Source: GCA-2732755 sp965228265
GTDB lineage: Bacteria > Planctomycetota > Phycisphaerae > Phycisphaerales > UBA1924
Direction of reading: 5' to 3'
Assembly: GCA_965228265.1 (NCBI GenBank)
Contig: OZ245804.1
Coordinates: 1,302,001-1,366,000, forward strand
Length of the DNA: 64,000 nt
Shown: positions 26,607-34,453 of the stretch, in pieces
Layout of the letters: every line of letters begins with the position of its first letter
Numbering within the stretch: position 1 is the first letter of the stretch
The notes under the pieces: model-generated
What the model was told of the DNA's origin: nothing
Seen by the model: the letters and a program-made list of their open reading frames with translations, nothing else
Database searches by the model: none
Translations under genes and position numbers: made by a program

Positions 26607-27509
26607 GTGCACCCGCCCAAGACCAAGCTGAATTACGACCTGATCGCGATTGATATCGACGGCACGCTGATCGACCGCACGGGTCATGTGCCCGAGGCGA
26701 ATATCGAGGCGATCGCAAGGGCTCGCGAGGCGGGCGTGACGGTGCTGCTGTGCACGGGGCGCAACTTCGCCGAGAGTGTGTTCGCGGCCAGGGCGGTGGG
26801 TGTGACGGACCCGATGGTGACCGCGGGCGGCTCGATGGTGGTCGATCCGGGCTCGGGCCAGACGCTGCACAGGTTCGCGATGCGCCAGCCCGTGGTGCGG
26901 GGCGTGGTCGAGGTGCTGCACCGGCGCGGGCACGCGGCGCTCGTGCTGAAGGATCGCGTGGCGTCGGGCTTTGATTACCTGGTGGTGACGGGCGAGGGCG
27001 GGCACAGGCTCCACCCGGTGACCCAGTGGTGGCTCGAGCACATGGAGCTAGAGCACCGGGAGGTGTCGAGTCTGGAGCTCGACGAGCACCCCGAGTGGAC
27101 GGTGCGTGTCGGCGCGTGCGGGCCATCGACGTGGACGCTGCCGATGCGGGACGAGATCTATGAGCTCCTGGGCGAGCAGGTGACGCTGCACTCGTTCCCG
27201 GCGGTGACATCGCGCGAGCATGTGCCGGGGCTCGAGGGGGAGTTTCACATTCTCGAGGCGTTCGATGCAAGGGCGCACAAGTGGGCGGGGATCACGTGGG
27301 TGTGCGAGACGCTTCGGATCAACCCGAAGCGGACGATGGCGATCGGGGATGAGGTCAACGACGTGACGATGATCTCGTCGGCGGGTCTGGGCGTGGCGAT
27401 GGGCAACGCGATCGAGCCCGTCAAGGCCAAGGCAAGGTACACGGTCGGCATGAACCACGACGGCGGCGTCGCGCAGGCGATCAACCGCGTGCTCGGCGGG
27501 GACTGGTAG
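26607..27509 (+). CDS. HAD-superfamily phosphatase (Cof/type IIB)
   Basis: A 300-residue Cof-type phosphatase. Motif I is IDIDGTLID (nucleophile Asp and acid/base Asp), motif II is LCTGRN (Thr), motif III is the Lys in FDARAHKWAGI, and motif IV is IGDEVNDVTMI. An inserted alpha/beta cap (about 85-200) marks class IIB; substrates are typically sugar phosphates or nucleotide cofactors and cannot be chosen here. I use the GTG at 26607, 20 bases after the cyclase stop; the open frame to 26544 would overlap the cyclase. rsmA begins two bases after its stop. Confidence 0.85.
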   Translation: MHPPKTKLNYDLIAIDIDGTLIDRTGHVPEANIEAIARAREAGVTVLLCTGRNFAESVFAARAVGVTDPMVTAGGSMVVDPGSGQTLHRFAMRQPVVRGVVEVLHRRGHAALVLKDRVASGFDYLVVTGEGGHRLHPVTQWWLEHMELEHREVSSLELDEHPEWTVRVGACGPSTWTLPMRDEIYELLGEQVTLHSFPAVTSREHVPGLEGEFHILEAFDARAHKWAGITWVCETLRINPKRTMAIGDEVNDVTMISSAGLGVAMGNAIEPVKAKARYTVGMNHDGGVAQAINRVLGGDW

Positions 27510-27511
27510 CG

Positions 27512-28333
27512 ATGCAGACGCTGACCGAGATCCGCAGGCTGCTCGATGACTGGGGGCTTGCGCCCAAGCACAAGCTCGGGCAGAACTTCCTGGTCGATCA
27601 GAACCTCATCACGAAGCTGGTGGATACGTCGGGCGTCAAGCCGGGCGATGTCGTGCTCGAGGTGGGGCCGGGCACGGGGACGATGACCGAGGAGCTCTTG
27701 GATCGCGGGTGCGTGGTCGTGGCGTGCGAGCTGGACGCGGATATGGCGGGCATTCTGCGTGAGCGGCTGGGTGAGCACGAGCGATTCACGCTCATCGAGG
27801 GCGATTGCCTGGCATCGAAGCACGAGATCTCGCGCGAGGTGATGGCGGAGCTTGACGGGCGCGCGTTTCGGCTTGTGGCGAATCTGCCCTATGGAGCCGC
27901 GACGCCACTGATGCTCGCACTGCTGACGGATGTGCCCGAGTGCCGGGGGCAGTTTGTCACGATCCAGCGTGAGGTTGCGGATCGGTTGATGGCCAGACCT
28001 GGAAGCAAGATGTACGGCGTGATCTCTGTGATTGCGCAGTTGTTTGCGGATGTGGAGCTTGTGGCGAAGCTGCCGAGGGAATGCTTCTGGCCCCAGCCCG
28101 AGGTGGCCAGCGCGATGGTTTCGATCGCGCCCGGGGTGTCGGTTGATGATGATGTGGATCGCAAGCTGTTTGCACGTTTCTGTCAGCAGCTTTTCAATCA
28201 GCGTCGGAAGCAGCTTGGGAGCGTGTTAAAGGGTGATAGGGCTTTCCCTGAGGGGTTTGACGCGCGCGTGAGGGCGGAGACCTTATCGCCAGTTGCGTTT
28301 TTGGACCTGTATCGCTGGCACGCGGCGCGGTAG
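27512..28333 (+). CDS. rsmA: 16S rRNA dimethyladenosine transferase RsmA (KsgA)
   Basis: Dimethylates two adjacent adenosines in helix 45 near the 3' end of 16S rRNA, a late check on 30S assembly. 273 residues, normal length. Visible are KHKLGQNFLVDQN, SAM motif I LEVGPGTGTMTEELL, the acidic ACELDADM, GDCL, and the catalytic NLPYGAATPLM, where most homologues have NLPYxIS/T. The C-terminal helical domain contains FCQQLFNQRRKQLGS. Two bases separate it from the HAD gene, suggesting a shared transcript. Confidence 0.95.
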   Translation: MQTLTEIRRLLDDWGLAPKHKLGQNFLVDQNLITKLVDTSGVKPGDVVLEVGPGTGTMTEELLDRGCVVVACELDADMAGILRERLGEHERFTLIEGDCLASKHEISREVMAELDGRAFRLVANLPYGAATPLMLALLTDVPECRGQFVTIQREVADRLMARPGSKMYGVISVIAQLFADVELVAKLPRECFWPQPEVASAMVSIAPGVSVDDDVDRKLFARFCQQLFNQRRKQLGSVLKGDRAFPEGFDARVRAETLSPVAFLDLYRWHAAR

Positions 28334-28376
28334 GATGTGACTGTTCGGTTGCGCGAGGCAGGAGGCTTCCAGCGGC

Positions 28377-29390
28377 ATGATCAGCTCCGGCGGGCACGCA
28401 GAGACAGGTGACGATCCGGCGGCCTTGGCCCGGGCGCTGGAACCGGCGATCCGGGATTCCTGCGGTGGGCGATTGAGCGAGATCGAATGGTTTCGGGCGA
28501 CGTGGCAGCGCGGTGGCGCAGCGACGGGTTATTCGCAGTGGCGCGACGGCTCGGTCGATGTGCCGGTGATTGTGAAGATCCCGGTCGGCGCCAACGAACT
28601 CAAATGGACAGTTCAACTCGGTGATCACGGCCTGGATCGTGATGTGGTCGAGGGTCAGGTGCCTCACCCGACGCCGAGGGTGCTGGATTCGGGGCTTGAG
28701 CTGAGCGGTCACGATCTGGCGTGGTTGGTGATCGAGCGTCTGGACGGGAAGCCTGTGTCGGGCGATCTTTCGGAGCGATCGCTGACGGGATTGCTGCGCG
28801 CAACGGTGGAGTTCCAGGCGCGTGCGGAGCGCGAGCGGGGCTCGTTCGGATCGCCGCCACCGACGCCGGATTGGGCGAAGGCACTGGACGAATCGCGTCA
28901 GTGGGTGCGTGACAACCACATCGAGAACGCGGGGCGTTGGAAGAGTGTGCTTCAGGGCGTGCAGAAGCTGTTGCCGAGGCTTTTGGCGAAGTGGGAGTCG
29001 CGTGAGATCAACGCGTGGTGTCACGGCGATCTCCACCCGGGCAACGTGATGCACATGCCGGCGGAGGAGGGTCATCCGGATCGGTGTGTGTTGATTGATC
29101 TGGCGCTGACTCACGCGGGGCACTGGGTGGAGGATGCGGTGTACCTGGAGCATCTGTTCTGGGGCCACGAGGACAAGCTGTTTGGCGTCAAGCCGGTGAA
29201 ACAGATGCGTCGTCTGCGCAAGGAGCGTGGATTGCGGGTCGGCGAGGACGACACGGTGATTGCGGACATCAAGCGATTGCTGATCGCGTCGACGACGCCG
29301 AGCTTTTTGACGGTGGGCGGCGACAGCCAGCACGCGCACGGGGCTTTGGTTGTGGCCGAGGCCCTCGTGAAGCGTCTGAGCGGGGTTTGA
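28377..29390 (+). CDS. Aminoglycoside-phosphotransferase-fold (APH) kinase
   Basis: A 337-residue cytoplasmic protein of the APH/choline-kinase superfamily. The N-lobe Lys is in VPVIVKIPVG, and a glycine-bearing strand precedes it (RGGAATGYSQW). The catalytic Brenner motif is WCHGDLHPGNVM, and the metal-binding Asp is in VLIDLALTHAGHWVEDA. The superfamily covers antibiotic, homoserine, sugar and aglycone kinases, and nothing here selects one. AGGAGG lies 10 bases before the ATG. An isolated gene with gaps on both sides. Confidence 0.8.
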   Translation: MISSGGHAETGDDPAALARALEPAIRDSCGGRLSEIEWFRATWQRGGAATGYSQWRDGSVDVPVIVKIPVGANELKWTVQLGDHGLDRDVVEGQVPHPTPRVLDSGLELSGHDLAWLVIERLDGKPVSGDLSERSLTGLLRATVEFQARAERERGSFGSPPPTPDWAKALDESRQWVRDNHIENAGRWKSVLQGVQKLLPRLLAKWESREINAWCHGDLHPGNVMHMPAEEGHPDRCVLIDLALTHAGHWVEDAVYLEHLFWGHEDKLFGVKPVKQMRRLRKERGLRVGEDDTVIADIKRLLIASTTPSFLTVGGDSQHAHGALVVAEALVKRLSGV

Positions 29391-29462
29391 TGATAGGATG
29401 TTGTTCGTATATTCTCGCTTGAGCTTGCCTAGGCGGCTCAGATCGGGAAGATATATCCTGTG

Positions 29463-29488
29463 CCTCCGGGCCCGAGCGGGCTCGGAGG
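29463..29488 (+). promoter_or_regulatory. GC-rich hairpin upstream of the histone-like gene
   Basis: CCTCCGGGCCCG and CGGGCTCGGAGG pair as an 11- to 12-bp stem with one G-U pair and a tiny loop. It lies about 50 bases before the ATG at 29537, with an AT-rich stretch (GATATATCC) just upstream that could be a -10 region. There is no T-tract, so a 5' UTR structure is more likely than a terminator. Confidence 0.45.
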
Positions 29489-29536
29489 GGTCAGTCGCTG
29501 TTCGAACAATCTCGCAACCGAGAGGAGCGATCGTCG

Positions 29537-29716
29537 ATGGAGTCATTCGAGAAGCTGAAGCAAATGGTGGTCATGGCCGAGGACGACATCGCAAAGGCCG
29601 AGGGCGGGAACAAGGCTGCGGGCACGCGAGCCCGCAAGCAGTTGCAGGACATCCGTAACGCGGCTCAGGAGATCCGCAAGGAGATCCTGGAGCTTCGCGA
29701 CCAGAACAACGGTTAA
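29537..29716 (+). CDS. Histone H1/Hc1-like small basic DNA-binding protein
   Basis: A 59-residue protein beginning MESFEKLKQMVVMAEDDIAK. The pattern (helix MESFEKLK, acidic AEDDIAKAEGG, then NKAAGTRARKQLQDIRNAAQ and EIRKEILELRD) matches the N-terminal domain of chlamydial Hc1-type histone-like proteins, which compact DNA. The short planctomycete version lacks the Lys/Ala-rich tail of Hc1. A GAGAGGAG ribosome site precedes the ATG and the stop is TAA. It is too short for a 60-codon ORF filter but has a full set of coding features. Confidence 0.82.
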   Translation: MESFEKLKQMVVMAEDDIAKAEGGNKAAGTRARKQLQDIRNAAQEIRKEILELRDQNNG

Positions 29717-29748
29717 CCGCCCTTGAGGGGCTAGATGGTGCAGTACGC

Positions 29749-30288
29749 ATGGGTGAAGTGATCTCATCTGGGTCACCGTTGATTCTTGCCGACCCGGGGG
29801 CGGCTCTGTTTGACGTGCGCGGGGTGGATATCACGGCCCGCGTGACGGACAAGGAGGGCATCGAGTCATGGATCCCTCACAGAGGCGACATGTCGCTCCT
29901 GGATGGGGTCGTGTACGCCAACGAGGGCTGCAAGGAGGTCGTCGGGATCAAGCAGGTGCGTGATGGGGAGTTCTGGGTGCCGGGGCATTTCCCGGATGTC
30001 CCGTTGCTTCCTGGCGTGCTGATGATCGAGGCGGCGGCGCAGTTGATGTGCTGGATGTTCAACTACCGGCGGGGGATCCCCTCGCCGGCGGCCTTCCTGC
30101 GGATCAACGAGTGCGTGTTCCGGAACAGTGTGACCGTGGGCGATGATCTGTACATCCTCGTGAAAGAGGTGAAGTTCGGCGGCCGCGGGTACGTGGCGGC
30201 TGCGCAGGGGATCATCGACGGCAAGATCGCCTTTGAGGCGGAGATGCGGGGGATGGTTCTTCCGGAGAAGAAGGCCCGCGGCCAGTAA
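29749..30288 (+). CDS. FabZ-like 3-hydroxyacyl-ACP dehydratase (hot-dog fold)
   Basis: A 179-residue hot-dog-fold protein. The active-site helix region reads PGHFPDVPLLPGVLMIEAAAQL, with the catalytic His of HFP and the Glu in MIEA at FabZ positions; SWIPHRGDMSLLDGV matches the preceding FabZ block. A leading stretch of about 30 residues is longer than in FabZ (about 150 residues). It probably dehydrates 3-hydroxyacyl-ACP, but a specialised lipid or polyketide dehydratase is possible. No other fab gene is nearby. The ATG lacks a close ribosome site; GAGGGG about 20 bases upstream serves instead a tiny overlapping ORF at 29735. Confidence 0.82.
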   Translation: MGEVISSGSPLILADPGAALFDVRGVDITARVTDKEGIESWIPHRGDMSLLDGVVYANEGCKEVVGIKQVRDGEFWVPGHFPDVPLLPGVLMIEAAAQLMCWMFNYRRGIPSPAAFLRINECVFRNSVTVGDDLYILVKEVKFGGRGYVAAAQGIIDGKIAFEAEMRGMVLPEKKARGQ

Positions 30289-30290
30289 GT

Positions 30291-31499
30291 GTGGCCGTGA
30301 ATTGCGGCCGATGCGGCGCCCTGAAAAGCGGGCGGAAACCGGGGGCGCGGCCGGCATTGGGGACAGTGCGCTGGACAATCCGTCTGGAAGCGTCGAACGG
30401 TCTCGATGAAACGAAACTCGGCACGATCCCGTCTTCGCACGGGGTCGTGTGCGTTTTGGGCCGGGGCGGTGCTGTCGTGGCGATGGCTTCGACGGGGGAC
30501 ATGCGCTCGTTCGCGGCTCAGCGGCTCGGGCCCGCGGCCGAGGGCGTGAGTGATCTGCGCGAATCGGCGGAGGTGTGCGAGTGTGCGCCGGCGGGGTCGA
30601 TGTTCGAGGCGGATCTGATGTTCATGGACGCGGCAGGCGAGCGCGACCCGGGGTTGCACGACCGCGTGACGCGCAAGCTCAGGGTGTGGTGGCTGGCGAC
30701 GTCGCGGGCGGCGAGCGGATTCGAGTGGTCGTGGACGACGGACCCGGCGGAGTTTGCGGGTGGCAAGGCTCCGGGGGCGGGCGCGGTCATCGGGCCGTTC
30801 CTTGAGAAGTCGGGCGCCAAGCGGCACGCGGCGTTTCTGGATGGGCACTTTGAGCTGTGCCGGTACCCGGAGGAGCTGCACAAGGCGCCGGGCGGGAAGG
30901 CGTGCGTGTACAAGCAGATGGGCAAGTGCCCGGCGGCGTGCGATGGGTCCGAGTCGATCGGGGCGTACGAGGCGAGGCTGGGGCGTGCGCTCGGGTTTGG
31001 GCGAGAAGAGGCGGAGGCGGAGGTGTCGCGGCTCGAGGATGAGCTTCGCGCGGCTGTGGGGCGGCAGGCGTTCGAGGAGGCGGCGTCGATCCAGGGGCAG
31101 CGTGACGAGCTGGCGGCGGAGCTGAAGAGGGGGCTGCGGGCGGTGCGGGGGCTCGGGGAGTTCTCTGTGGTGGCTGTGGCGACGAGCGGCGAGAAGGACG
31201 CGGCGAGCGTGCTGGCGGTCGATCGGGGCCGGTGGGCGGTCGTGGGGGCGATTGAGGCGGGGATAGGGGCCTCTCGGGCGGGTCGGATCGCGGAATTGGC
31301 GAGGGAGAGGCTGGATGCGATGTCGGCGATGGACGATTTAGGGGATCTCGGAGTGCTGGGGGTGGTTTCCAGGGAGCTGATGCGGCCAAGCCGGGGCGGG
31401 CCGATGGTGGTGGAGCGGGGCGAGGTAGACGGCGAGACACTCTTGCACGCGGCGGAGCGGGTGCTGAGAATCAGAGCCCCCAAGTCCAGAGGTTCGTGA
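30291..31499 (+). CDS. UvrC-like protein with degenerate GIY-YIG domain
   Basis: A 402-residue relative of excinuclease subunit C. The N-terminal region (about 45-80, SSHGVVCVLGRGGAVVAMAS) sits where the GIY-YIG nuclease should be but lacks the Tyr and catalytic pattern. The middle carries the UvrC Cys cluster, KACVYKQMGKCPAACDG, which in UvrC binds an Fe-S cluster. A UVR (UvrB-binding) motif follows, AVGRQAFEEAASIQGQRDEL. The C-terminal RNase H-like nuclease and HhH repeats are missing or unrecognisable. It looks like a UvrB-interacting or accessory protein rather than a working nuclease. GTG start, two bases after the dehydratase stop. Confidence 0.7.
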   Translation: MAVNCGRCGALKSGRKPGARPALGTVRWTIRLEASNGLDETKLGTIPSSHGVVCVLGRGGAVVAMASTGDMRSFAAQRLGPAAEGVSDLRESAEVCECAPAGSMFEADLMFMDAAGERDPGLHDRVTRKLRVWWLATSRAASGFEWSWTTDPAEFAGGKAPGAGAVIGPFLEKSGAKRHAAFLDGHFELCRYPEELHKAPGGKACVYKQMGKCPAACDGSESIGAYEARLGRALGFGREEAEAEVSRLEDELRAAVGRQAFEEAASIQGQRDELAAELKRGLRAVRGLGEFSVVAVATSGEKDAASVLAVDRGRWAVVGAIEAGIGASRAGRIAELARERLDAMSAMDDLGDLGVLGVVSRELMRPSRGGPMVVERGEVDGETLLHAAERVLRIRAPKSRGS

Positions 31500-31517
31500 C
31501 AGGGAAGCAGTCGATCG

Positions 31518-32531
31518 ATGAGTGAGCCCTACCCGCTTGTGTTCCAGCCGATGCTCCTGGAGAAGGTGTGGGGCGGTCGGCGTCTGAGCACGCTGGGCAA
31601 GCCGTTGGAAGATCAGAAGCACTACGGCGAGAGCTGGGAGGTCGCGGACCTCGGGGCGACGGCAGAGAGCGGCGGGGGCGGTGGCGCCCGGCGCTCGGTG
31701 ATCGCCAACGGGGCGCTCGCGGGCAAGACGATCCACGCGGCGCTGCGCCAGTGGAACGAGGGGTTGCTCGGGCTCGCCAAGCCAGCCGGTGATGGGGGCT
31801 TTCCGCTTCTGATCAAGTTCCTCGATGCGCGGCAGCATCTTTCGGTGCAGGTGCACCCGACGCCGGCGTACGCGGCGGCGAACCCGGGCGCGGCGCTCAA
31901 GACAGAGTGCTGGTACGTGCTGTCGGCGGAGACGGGCGAGCGCGGCGAGGAGCCGGTGATCTTCAAGGGGTTCAGGCCGGGCGTCACGATGGATGACTTC
32001 CGCGGGGCGATCTCGGCGGGGACGGTGCCCGAGCTGTTGAACTCGGTGCCCGCGGTGCCGGGCGAGATGCACGAGATCCCGAGCGGCACGGTGCATGCGC
32101 TCGGCGCGGGCGTTCTGGTCGCGGAGGTGCAAACGCCGAGCGACACGACGTTCCGGGTCTTCGACTGGATCCAGAGGTACAACCGCCCGGCGCGGGAACT
32201 GCATGTGCGCGAGGCGCTGGAGTCGACGCTGCTGGGTGAAGCGCCGGCAGCGACGCGGGTGGAGAGCGACGGGGAACTTCTGCGGAACGATTACTTCTCG
32301 GTGCGGCAGGTTCGGGCGCACTGCGAGGAGAAGCCGATCGCCAAGCCCAATACCTGCACGGTGCTCATGGTGACGCAGACGATGGGCGCCTCGCTTGCGA
32401 GCAAGAGCGGCAAGTTCGCGGAGTTGCCGCTGGATGCGGGCAAGACGGTGGTGATCCCGGCGGCCTGCGCGGATGATGTGGTGCTGCGGGGCGGGCCGGG
32501 GACGCGGGCGCTGGTTGTTGAGGCGGTGTGA
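31518..32531 (+). CDS. manA: Mannose-6-phosphate isomerase, class I type
   Basis: A 337-residue zinc cupin enzyme interconverting mannose-6-phosphate and fructose-6-phosphate, which feeds GDP-mannose synthesis. Zinc ligands are visible: Gln and His of LSVQVHPTP, Glu of KTECWYVL and His of PSGTVHALG. VWGGRRL near the N-terminus and VFDWIQRYNR are family markers. An 18-residue Gly-rich insert near 50 (ATAESGGGGGARRS) is unusual. It begins 18 bases after the UvrC-like gene. In Bacillus-type organisms this fold is often annotated ManA or PMI. Confidence 0.9.
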   Translation: MSEPYPLVFQPMLLEKVWGGRRLSTLGKPLEDQKHYGESWEVADLGATAESGGGGGARRSVIANGALAGKTIHAALRQWNEGLLGLAKPAGDGGFPLLIKFLDARQHLSVQVHPTPAYAAANPGAALKTECWYVLSAETGERGEEPVIFKGFRPGVTMDDFRGAISAGTVPELLNSVPAVPGEMHEIPSGTVHALGAGVLVAEVQTPSDTTFRVFDWIQRYNRPARELHVREALESTLLGEAPAATRVESDGELLRNDYFSVRQVRAHCEEKPIAKPNTCTVLMVTQTMGASLASKSGKFAELPLDAGKTVVIPAACADDVVLRGGPGTRALVVEAV

Positions 32532-32543
32532 TCGCGTCGAATG

Positions 32544-32566
32544 AAAAACCCGCCATCGGACGGGTT
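32544..32566 (-). terminator. Probable terminator of the dockerin-protein pair
   Basis: Read on the minus strand: a 6-bp stem AACCCG/CGGGTT (arms 32547-32552 and 32561-32566), extended by a GG/CC pair after a one-base bulge, then five T (complement of 32544-32548). It is 34 bases past the stop at 32600 and 13 bases past the convergent manA stop. Confidence 0.6.
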
Positions 32567-32599
32567 GGAAGTCATCAGAATTCCAATGGTGCGATGTGA

Positions 32600-32750
32600 T
32601 CAGCAGCCGGCGTTGTAGTTGGCGACCCAGGCGCTGAAGTCTGCGGGTGTGCACGAGCCGTCGTCGTTCTGATCGCACTCGGGGGCGCTTGCGTTGAAGG
32701 CGGCGACCCATGCGGAGAAGTCGGCGGGGGTCAGGACGCCGTCGTTGTTG
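32600..32750 (-). repeat. Duplicated dockerin-coding segment, copy A
   Basis: A 151-bp segment encoding the C-terminal GC-type dockerin domain. It matches 33431-33581 in the same orientation with only about seven differences, while the upstream halves of the two genes are not alike at DNA level. Confidence 0.85.
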
Positions 32751-33397
32751 GTGTCGGCGGGGCAATCGCTGGTGAACGGATCGACAATGACTGCGGGAAC
32801 ACCCGGCTCTGTTTCGTAGGCCCAGGCGATGGGCTGGAAGTTGGCGCCTGCGGGGTAGTCGTCGGTGAGGAGGACCCAGCCGTAATGTGTCTGGCCGTCG
32901 ATGATGAGCGAGAGTCCGATGTACGCGGTGCCATCGATGGGTGTGTAGGAGTCGTTGCTGCCCCAGGAGAAGACCTCGATGGCTCTCCCCGGGCCGCTGG
33001 TGAAACTGGACGGCCCGATGAAGTCGCCGACGTTGAAGGTCTTGACGGGTGCGTAGGTGGCGTCGTAGCTTCCGTTCCAAAGTTGTGTGATTTCGGTGCT
33101 ACGTGCGACGTGAACGTCCGAGTCGTCGATGATGTAGGTATATCCCCAATTGAGTGTGGTGGTGGGGTCATCGCTCCAGATTCCGAACGTGTTTTCGAGT
33201 TGGGGCCAGCCGTCGAAGGTTGATTGCGATGCGGCGTCGAGGGTGACGTTCAGGCCGACGCCAATGGGCGGGCCCGAGACCACGTAGTAATAGTCCAAGA
33301 TGAACTCGAACTCGGCGTTGGTGAAGACTTCGAGATCGGCCACCGCCGAGCCGGTAGAAAGAAGCGGAACGAGGGCGATGAAAGCTTTGGCTTTCAT
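32600..33397 (-). CDS. Secreted protein with GC-type dockerin domain (1)
   Basis: A 265-residue exported protein. Signal peptide MKAKAFIALVPLLSTGSAVA. The middle is an all-beta domain of about 170 residues with no recognised family. The C-terminus has two calcium-loop repeats, PADTNNDGVLTPADFSAWV and CDQNDDGSCTPADFSAWV, ending YNAGC. This is the planctomycete GC-type dockerin-like domain, thought to act as a surface-anchoring or sorting module. Near-identical C-terminus to the next gene, 33 bases away, so they are tandem duplicates at that end. Confidence 0.8.
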   Translation of the reverse strand: MKAKAFIALVPLLSTGSAVADLEVFTNAEFEFILDYYYVVSGPPIGVGLNVTLDAASQSTFDGWPQLENTFGIWSDDPTTTLNWGYTYIIDDSDVHVARSTEITQLWNGSYDATYAPVKTFNVGDFIGPSSFTSGPGRAIEVFSWGSNDSYTPIDGTAYIGLSLIIDGQTHYGWVLLTDDYPAGANFQPIAWAYETEPGVPAVIVDPFTSDCPADTNNDGVLTPADFSAWVAAFNASAPECDQNDDGSCTPADFSAWVANYNAGC

Positions 33398-33430
33398 GAG
33401 TTACTCCTCTCAGGGAATGAGGTGTGAATA

Positions 33431-33581
33431 TCAGCAGCCGGCGTTGTAATTGGCGACCCAGGCGCTGAAGTCTGCAGGTGTGCACGAGCCGTCGTCGTTC
33501 TGGTCGCACTCGGGGGCGTTGGTGTTGAAGGCGGCGACCCATGCGGAGAAGTCGGCGGGGGTCAGAACGCCGTCGTTGTTG
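33431..33581 (-). repeat. Duplicated dockerin-coding segment, copy B
   Basis: Partner of 32600-32750: 151 bp with about seven differences, same orientation. Encodes the GC-type dockerin of the second secreted protein. Confidence 0.85.
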
Positions 33582-34309
33582 ACGTCTGCGGTGCAGTTGG
33601 TTGAATCTGTGATGACGGTGACAGGCGTGTCGAGTTCGGTTTCGTATCCCCAGCCGGTGACGACGTAGAGGTCGCGGGAGCTCATGGAGCCTGTGGGCGC
33701 ACCGCTTTCGTCGTAGTGCTCAAATTCAACGTCTTCCATGAAAGTCAGTCGGAGGTAGCCGAAGCGCGTGCCTCCGGGTTCGTCGATTTTGAATCCGAGG
33801 ATGACTTCGGGGCCGTAGATAGGGACGGGGCCGCCGCTGCCGTATTCGTACCAGGTCACGGTGGCGGAGCGGGGCGAAAGGCCCCACAGGGGAGGCATGA
33901 AATCGCCTGCTTGGACAGTGTCTCCGGGCTGGTAGGTGACGAGTTCGCTCCGGTCTTCGCCGTTGGTACCCACAATGACGCCCTGGCCTGTGTGCGCAAA
34001 CGCGAAGTTCTCGGCGGGCCCGCTGAAGCTGTCGCTGGACGTACCCGAGCCCGTTCCGGGGTCGCGGTTCAATGAGGCGCGAATGCTGATATCGCTGGAG
34101 GTGCCATTGGCGTTCTGAGTGGGCGAGGCGAGCGGGTCAAGAGCGTTGTCGGCGAAGTGGTAGTAGAAGCCGCCGTCCAGCCTCGGGTAGGACTCAAGCG
34201 GGATCAGTAGGAATTCCAGATTGCTGTTGTCATAGAAGACGGTGTCCGCGAGTGACTGGCCTGAGACAGAAGCCAAAACGAGGGCGGCGGCAGTATGGAA
34301 CTTGTGCAT
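33431..34309 (-). CDS. Secreted protein with GC-type dockerin domain (2)
   Basis: A 292-residue exported protein. I start at the ATG at 34309, where AAAGGAG lies upstream and a signal peptide begins (MHKFHTAAALVLASVSGQSLA). The mature domain is beta-rich with a Ser/Gly stretch (PGTGSGTSSDSFSGP), unrecognised. Two dockerin-like loops, DVNNDGVLTPADF and DQNDDGSCTPADF, end in NAGC. It is the upstream gene of the pair and probably shares a transcript with the other. Confidence 0.8.
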   Translation of the reverse strand: MHKFHTAAALVLASVSGQSLADTVFYDNSNLEFLLIPLESYPRLDGGFYYHFADNALDPLASPTQNANGTSSDISIRASLNRDPGTGSGTSSDSFSGPAENFAFAHTGQGVIVGTNGEDRSELVTYQPGDTVQAGDFMPPLWGLSPRSATVTWYEYGSGGPVPIYGPEVILGFKIDEPGGTRFGYLRLTFMEDVEFEHYDESGAPTGSMSSRDLYVVTGWGYETELDTPVTVITDSTNCTADVNNDGVLTPADFSAWVAAFNTNAPECDQNDDGSCTPADFSAWVANYNAGC

Positions 34310-34387
34310 TTCTGGGCTCCTTTCTTGCTGCGCTGCGGAATCGCAACGCGGTGATCGGACTCCCCCCACGAAGGCACAATGTACCAT

Positions 34388-34426
34388 AAAGACCCGGATA
34401 TCTTCTGTGAAGATCCGGGTCTTTTT
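34388..34426. terminator. Strong hairpin, likely terminator
   Basis: AAAGACCCGGAT (34388-34399) pairs with ATCCGGGTCTTT (34413-34424) and the inner CTTC/GAAG adds four pairs across a two-base bulge. Six T follow on the plus strand, whereas the minus strand shows only TTTATGG. It lies 30 bases past the stop of the minus-strand aminotransferase, whose transcript it probably ends despite the T-tract being better on the other strand. Confidence 0.6.
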
Positions 34427-34453
34427 TGTAAATACTGGCTGTGATCTTGATTC

